Source of the DNA: UBA11164 sp034376725
Lineage (GTDB): Bacteria; Pseudomonadota; Gammaproteobacteria; Xanthomonadales; Xanthomonadaceae
Direction of reading: 5' to 3'
Length of the DNA stretch: 10,234 bases
Assembly: GCA_034376725.1 (NCBI GenBank)
Contig: JAXMJH010000103.1
Location: 1-10,234, forward strand
Shown in pieces: positions 7,342 to 10,234 of the stretch (positions are counted from its first letter, which is position 1; every line of letters begins with the position of its first letter). The position numbers and the translations under genes were made by a program. The notes beneath the pieces were generated by a model, which ran no database searches, was not told the origin of the DNA, and saw nothing but the letters and a program-made list of their open reading frames with translations.

Positions 7342-7382
7342 AGCGGCATTCCGTGCAGGAACGTCGTGTACGGAACGCCGCT
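7342..7382. repeat. 13-bp inverted repeat, 15-base loop, one mismatch
   Basis: AGCGGCATTCCGT (7342-7354) pairs with ACGGAACGCCGCT (7370-7382) at 12 of 13 positions. There is no adjacent T-tract. It stands in the middle of the gene-poor region, so it is either an RNA structure or a remnant of an element end. Confidence 0.5.
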
Positions 7383-7513
7383 TCCCTCCATGGGCCCTGC
7401 ACATGCCCCTGCGCGCCCCCCAATTGACGGCCCTGCGCCTTCGCGACTCGGCTTGCACCCCCAATTTTCTCGTTTCGTTGCATGCCGCCACGATTGCCTG
7501 GGAGGCGACCGGC

Positions 7514-7527
7514 GCCCGCCGGCGGGC
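7514..7527. repeat. 14-bp perfect palindrome GCCCGCCGGCGGGC
   Basis: The two 7-base halves GCCCGCC and GGCGGGC abut with no spacer. Perfect palindromes of all-GC bases arise easily in GC-rich DNA, so a binding site is only a possibility. Confidence 0.3.
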
Positions 7528-7755
7528 CTGGCAGGAGGCCGTGCAGCCAGTCCCGCACTCCTGTGGGTTGGCCTGCGCTGCATCGAAATGCGATACCTCG
7601 ACGGCTTGAGGCAATCTTTTTCGCGACTCCAATCACACTTCTTGAAGTTGACCCGGCGGAAATTTCACGCAGTCACTATGCTTCCCCGTTGAGCCGGCGC
7701 GAATGCTCCACGAGCACGCAGGGGATCCGGCGGAGATGTTTTGACAGGGAATCAC

Positions 7756-7763
7756 GGAGGTGA
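7756..7763 (+). promoter_or_regulatory. Very strong Shine-Dalgarno sequence that sets the start of the V4R-like gene
   Basis: GGAGGTGA is complementary to the 16S rRNA anti-SD over eight bases and ends four bases before GTG at 7768. It overlaps and so argues against the upstream in-frame TTG at 7741. Confidence 0.75.
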
Positions 7764-7767
7764 CGTT

Positions 7768-8493
7768 GTGGGCGAACTGCTCATCCGCATTCGTGCGGAA
7801 AGAAGAGAGGGGCTGATTCTCGAAATTGGAAAGATCATCGCTGACCTGGGTTTCAAAGCCTCGGCGCAGCGAATGAAGACCGAGGGATCGGGGGAAACGG
7901 TCATCGAGATCGAAGCCGACGGGCCGAAGGAGGCGGTCCTGGCCCTGCAGGACAGGCTCGTCTCGTATCCGGGCGTCAAGAGCCTGGAAGTCACCGAACT
8001 GGCTCGTGGCGCTGGAGCCAAGCCGCAGGGGCGCGATGCCAGATCCGGGCCACCGGTAAACATCGAACGACAACTGCCGCTGCTGGCGGCCGAGTATCCA
8101 CAGATATTTGCCCGCCTGCTGACCATCGAGCGAGGCCTCGATCCGGATGAGCGGGCGTCAACCATGCAACGGATCGGACAGCGCGTAGGAGCGTGGGTCT
8201 ACAAGCGCGACTACGCGCTCGGCGGGCGGCTTCCGAAATCCGAGTGCCTGAAGCGAATCCTGGTTCCCGCGCTGCGCAACCTCGCCACTGTCGAGTTGCT
8301 CGGAGAGCAGATCAGCATACGAACCAGCCCGTTTTGCGGGACACGGCAGGACGGCACGGAACGCTGCCACTTCTTCGTGGGCTATATCGAAGGAATGCTC
8401 CGGGAGGCCGGACTGGGCAGCGGACTGACGGTCACCGAGTCCGAGTGCAGGGCTGGGGGCGCTCCGACCTGCGTGTTCGTGATTGTCGGCTGA
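7768..8493 (+). CDS. Cytoplasmic two-domain protein: ACT-like N-terminus plus V4R-like sensor domain
   Basis: The 241-residue protein has no signal or membrane segment. Residues 2-78 look like an ACT/ACT-like domain: strand (ELLIRIRA), helix (GLILEIGKIIADLGF), strand with acidic pattern (ETVIEIEADG), helix (EAVLALQDRLVSYPGV) and final strand (SLEVTEL). A linker (80-98) leads to a C-terminal region whose end fits the V4R (4-vinyl reductase) small-molecule-binding fold: LLGEQISIRTSPFC (177-190), RCHFFVGYIEGMLREAG (199-215) and ESECRAGGAPTCVFVI (225-239). Cysteines 190, 200, 227 and 235 plus H201 match the Cys-rich pattern of V4R domains and could bind metal or be redox-active. No DNA-binding or enzymatic output domain is visible. 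Start GTG 7768 is chosen for its ideal Shine-Dalgarno. The downstream MHYT gene lies 63 bp away on the same strand, suggesting co-transcription. The domain calls are by pattern, not search. Confidence 0.75.
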   Translation: MGELLIRIRAERREGLILEIGKIIADLGFKASAQRMKTEGSGETVIEIEADGPKEAVLALQDRLVSYPGVKSLEVTELARGAGAKPQGRDARSGPPVNIERQLPLLAAEYPQIFARLLTIERGLDPDERASTMQRIGQRVGAWVYKRDYALGGRLPKSECLKRILVPALRNLATVELLGEQISIRTSPFCGTRQDGTERCHFFVGYIEGMLREAGLGSGLTVTESECRAGGAPTCVFVIVG

Positions 8494-8556
8494 GCAACGC
8501 CCTGCCCTTCATCGCCGCAAAGCATCTTTCTTCAACAAACGACAAGGAAAGCAAAC

Positions 8557-9303
8557 ATGCATCACACTCAATGCGTACACGATCTGGTTCTGGTTGGACT
8601 CTCGTTTCTGATTGCCGTTCTCGGCTCCTTTGCAGCGCTGCAGCTGGCAGTCGGTATTGGGGCCGCACGAAGCGCGCGCGAGCGGTGGTACTCCATTCTT
8701 CTTTCTGGCGCTGCTTTGGGCGGTGGCGGAATCTGGGCGATGCACTTCATCGGCATGCTGGCCTGCAAGATGAACATGCAGGTCCAGTACGGCACCACTC
8801 TCACGATGATCTCGGCCCTGGTCGCCATTGCCGCCTGTTCGGGCGGTCTGGCACTTTACGGACAGAGCACACTGACCAACGGTCGGCTGGTCCTTGGAGG
8901 AATCATCACCGGTCTTGGCGTCGCCGGCATGCACTACATGGGCATGGCGGCCATGGTGATGCCGGCCGATGCGGTGTACAACCCAGGCCTGGTGGCGCTG
9001 TCGCTGGGTATCGCAGTCGGCGCTGCCACGGCGGCACTTTGGCTGGCCTTCAATTTCCGCGGATGGGAGCAGATGGCCGGAGGTGCCCTGCTGATGGGCA
9101 TCGCTGTGAGCGGAATGCACTACACCGGCATGGCGGCGGTCACTTTCGCGCCGACCGATGGGCCGGTTGAATTGCCGGCTGGCGGGGTATTGGGCGGCGA
9201 GCAGTTGGGCATCCTGATCTTCGTGGTCGCCGCAGTGCTACTGGCCGGCCTGTTCATCATCGGGTTGATCCGTCAGCGCCAGCGGGAGGCCATCGAAATC
9301 TGA
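8557..9303 (+). CDS. Stand-alone MHYT-domain membrane protein (predicted gas/copper sensor)
   Basis: MHYT domains are integral-membrane sensor modules predicted to bind copper through Met and His residues and to sense O2, CO or NO; most are fused to GGDEF/EAL, histidine kinase or other outputs. The 248 residues contain the three diagnostic repeats: MHFIGM (62-67), MHYMGM (125-130) and MHYTGM (187-192), each in a hydrophobic helix, with about seven transmembrane segments in total (roughly 9-31, 46-66, 82-102, 111-133, 145-165, 174-196, 217-238). The protein ends ten residues after the last helix with a charged RQRQREAIEI tail, so it lacks any output domain. AAGGAAA (8544-8550) is a good ribosome binding site for ATG 8557. 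It follows the V4R-like gene by 63 bp and has its own downstream terminator, so the pair is a probable operon in which the partner may supply signal processing. Confidence 0.92.
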   Translation: MHHTQCVHDLVLVGLSFLIAVLGSFAALQLAVGIGAARSARERWYSILLSGAALGGGGIWAMHFIGMLACKMNMQVQYGTTLTMISALVAIAACSGGLALYGQSTLTNGRLVLGGIITGLGVAGMHYMGMAAMVMPADAVYNPGLVALSLGIAVGAATAALWLAFNFRGWEQMAGGALLMGIAVSGMHYTGMAAVTFAPTDGPVELPAGGVLGGEQLGILIFVVAAVLLAGLFIIGLIRQRQREAIEI

Positions 9304-9386
9304 TCGCGGCTGTCCGATCTGTCCCGCCTTCCGTAACGGAGGCATCGCAGCGACAACACGGAGCGATTCGCGTCTCGACCAAGGGG

Positions 9387-9418
9387 ATGCTGCCCAGGAT
9401 TCGTCCGGGCGGCATTTT
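9387..9418 (+). terminator. Intrinsic terminator with UUCG tetraloop after the MHYT gene
   Basis: ATGCTGCCC (9387-9395), a bulged A, and GGA (9397-9399) pair with TCC (9404-9406) and GGGCGGCAT (9407-9415), one pair being T-G; the loop is TTCG and the stem runs into TTTT (9415-9418). It lies 84 bases after the MHYT stop and closes the presumed two-gene operon. Confidence 0.8.
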
Positions 9419-9611
9419 GCCAAGGCCGGGTTGGTTATCAAGGTTGACTGGGGCGCGCAACGCAGCTGGCCGTCTGCGCATCAGTTGCCGATGTTCACTG
9501 CAAGAACAGCCGCGAGGCCATGAAAAAGCATCGCATAGCGGCCGACAGCGGATCGTCAGGTAGTCAGCCGGCGGGCAGCAGGTCGGTTCCTTGCCCGAAA
9601 CCCGCCCAAAC
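9419..9611. other. Non-coding spacer between two convergent transcription units
   Basis: No gene, tRNA or clear structure is seen between the two terminators. A 58-codon frame beginning at ATG 9387 starts inside the terminator stem and has an R/P/G-rich composition, so it is not credited. Confidence 0.4.
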
Positions 9612-9645
9612 AAAAACGCCGCCCCGGTTGCCCGGGGCGGCGTTT
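9608..9645 (-). terminator. Strong intrinsic terminator for the cold-shock gene
   Basis: AAACGCCGCCCCGG (9614-9627) and CCGGGGCGGCGTTT (9632-9645) form a perfect 14-bp stem with a 4-base loop. On the minus strand it is followed by TTGTTTG after the stem's own T's. On the plus strand CGATTTTGC follows, so it may act in both directions. It lies about 50 bases beyond the cold-shock stop codon. Confidence 0.85.
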
Positions 9646-9656
9646 CGATTTTGCAG

Positions 9657-9672
9657 CCAGCGCTAGCGCTGG
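9657..9672. repeat. 16-bp perfect palindrome in the 3' UTR of the cold-shock gene
   Basis: CCAGCGCTAGCGCTGG is fully self-complementary, flanked by imperfectly matched TTTTGC and GCAAAT. It sits between the cold-shock stop codon and its terminator, so the transcript would carry two successive hairpins. Confidence 0.5.
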
Positions 9673-9694
9673 CGCAAATTGCAGTCGGGCTGGA

Positions 9695-9904
9695 TTACAG
9701 CGCCTGCACCGCGTCGGCCTGCAGGCCCTTCGGGCCCTTGACCACGGCGAAGCTCACTTTCTGGCCTTCCTGCAGGGTCTTGAAGCCACTACCCTGGATG
9801 GAACGGAAATGGACGAAAAGGTCCTCACCGCTTTCCGGGGTGATGAAGCCGAAGCCCTTGGCATCGTTGAACCACTTGACCGTACCGGTCTGACGATCTG
9901 ACAT
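9695..9904 (-). CDS. Cold-shock domain protein (CspA family)
   Basis: Single-domain cold-shock proteins bind single-stranded RNA and DNA and act as RNA chaperones or antiterminators in the cytoplasm. The 69 residues are the usual length and contain TGTVKWFN (6-13), RNP1 as KGFGFI (16-21) and RNP2 as LFVHF (29-33), followed by the five-strand barrel through EGQKVSFAVVKGPKG and AVQAL at the end. An Arg follows VHF, where Ser or Thr is common; this is a small variation. AGGAG (9914-9918) lies nine bases before the ATG. The specific paralogue (cspA, cspD or other) and cold-inducibility cannot be told from the coding sequence. Confidence 0.97.
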   Translation of the reverse strand: MSDRQTGTVKWFNDAKGFGFITPESGEDLFVHFRSIQGSGFKTLQEGQKVSFAVVKGPKGLQADAVQAL

Positions 9905-10104
9905 CTTCTGCTACTCCTGAACTAACTCGACAACTTGAGGGTTACACAAACCGGAACACCGGATCGCGACTGGTTTGCGGGGAGAGAACGGAGGCGATGA
10001 GCAGATCTAAGACCAACCACATCAGGCCACGATTCACCGTGACCCGGCAGACACAGTACCGCTAAGGTACACCTATTCAGTTCAAATTGCGATAGTGAGT
10101 CTTG
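9905..10104 (-). promoter_or_regulatory. Upstream region / possible 5' UTR of the cold-shock gene
   Basis: The 200 bases before the cold-shock start are less GC-rich than the genes and hold no other frame. cspA-type genes often have long structured leaders, so part of this may be transcribed. Small inverted repeats are visible (GTACC/GGTAC around 10057-10071; AAACC/GGTTT around 9948-9976). No convincing -35/-10 pair was found, so promoter position is open. Confidence 0.35.
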
Positions 10105-10160
10105 TCCAACGAGGTATGAGCCTGAACCCGCCAGCCTGATTCCAACGAGGTATGAGCCTG
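10105..10160 (+). repeat. 20-bp perfect direct repeat, 36-bp period
   Basis: TCCAACGAGGTATGAGCCTG occurs at 10105-10124 and again at 10141-10160, separated by 16 bases. The second copy continues into the sequence related to the inverted leader at the left edge (16-mer at 10148-10163). The left-edge counterpart has only one copy, so the right side looks like a local tandem duplication of an element's leader. Confidence 0.85.
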
Positions 10161-10202
10161 GAGGGAGGCGTGAGCCGGCGCACCGGGTCGATCATCACAG
10201 CC

Positions 10203-10234
10203 ATGGTGATCGACATGAACGAGTCTCAGGTGCG
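10203..10234 (+). CDS. 5' end of an open frame leaving the right edge, possibly a transposase/integrase
   Basis: From ATG 10203 the frame reads MVIDMNESQVR to the window end; the same frame is open back to an ATG at 10152 and includes a GTG at 10170, both closely preceded by GAGG/GGAGGG purine runs. The MNExQVR opening reminds me of the N-terminus of some ISNCY/integrase-core transposases, but ten residues are not enough to claim it. The repeat structure just upstream, with a counterpart at the opposite window edge, supports a mobile-element origin. The exact start is not resolved. Confidence 0.35.
   Translation, partial: MVIDMNESQV

Larger units (their letters stand above)
7190..7755. other. 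Gene-poor 570-bp region with strong hairpins
   Basis: No open frame here has believable protein composition: the frames on both strands are rich in R, P, A, C and S and lack start signals. Visible structure: a 13-bp inverted repeat with one mismatch (7342-7354 with 7370-7382) and a perfect 14-bp palindrome (7514-7527). The last part (about 7600-7690) is noticeably more AT-rich and is the likely promoter zone for the gene at 7768, though TTGACC near 7649 and TATGCT near 7678 are too far apart for a normal sigma70 promoter. The region could hold a non-coding RNA or be decayed sequence. Confidence 0.4.

Noticed and set aside
6381..7583. 400-codon minus-strand frame across the dcp 3' end and the following spacer
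   Set aside because: It runs through a strong terminator hairpin, overlaps dcp fully over most of its length and has R/A/G/P-rich composition with no recognisable motif.
7244..7609. 121-codon plus-strand frame in the gene-poor region
   Set aside because: No ribosome binding site, Ala/Arg/Pro/Cys-rich shadow-like composition and hairpins inside it.
7741..7767. TTG start at 7741 for the V4R-like gene
   Set aside because: The extra nine codons would contain the near-perfect Shine-Dalgarno at 7756-7763, which instead points to GTG 7768.
9328..9342. CTTCCG-TAA-CGGAGG hairpin as the terminator of the MHYT gene
   Set aside because: Stem of only six pairs with one wobble and no T-tract; the hairpin at 9387-9418 is far better.
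10105..10160. Possible CRISPR array
   Set aside because: Only two 20-bp repeats with a 16-base spacer, too short on both counts, and the repeat belongs to a leader shared with the other window end.

Overview
The window is GC-rich bacterial chromosomal DNA with mostly housekeeping genes. The gene set (lipoprotein-type M3 oligopeptidase, a single CspA-like cold-shock protein, an orphan MHYT membrane sensor, a PGM1-type ATP-grasp ligase and a predicted N-formylglutamate amidohydrolase) suggests a Gammaproteobacterium, perhaps near the Xanthomonadales/Chromatiales. That placement is inference from gene content and base composition, without a search.

Layout. 1-363: the start of a minus-strand open frame running off the left edge, preceded by a leader that closely resembles sequence at the right edge, then non-coding DNA with inverted repeats. 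364-1140 (+): an exported protein that looks like a duplicated alpha/beta-barrel fold. 1297-2304 (+): a CysK-type cysteine synthase, convergent (10 bp gap, shared inverted repeat) with 2315-3868 (-), an ATP-grasp ligase of the PGM1-related family. Divergent from the ligase, 4113-4856 (+) is a predicted N-formylglutamate amidohydrolase. 4968-7142 (+) is a Dcp-like M3 metallopeptidase with a lipoprotein signal. 7143-7767 is a gene-poor stretch with strong hairpins, one of them a textbook intrinsic terminator pointing the 'wrong' way (minus strand). 7768-8493 and 8557-9303 (+) are a likely two-gene operon: a soluble ACT-like plus V4R-like protein and a stand-alone seven-helix MHYT membrane protein, closed by a UUCG-loop terminator at 9387-9418. 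9695-9904 (-) is a cold-shock protein with its own terminator. 10105-10234 holds a 20-bp direct repeat with 36-bp period and the 5' end of an open frame leaving the window.

How the genes may work together. Two associations stand out. The first is the ligase/amidohydrolase divergent pair: one enzyme type makes amide bonds and the other cleaves an N-acyl glutamate-type amide, beside a cysteine synthase and a peptidase, which suggests small-peptide or amino-acid-conjugate metabolism. The second is the V4R-like/MHYT pair: both families are predicted small-molecule or gas sensors, and neither protein here carries an output domain, so together they could form a split sensor. This second pair is the best candidate for an undescribed system. 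Both functional links are inferences.
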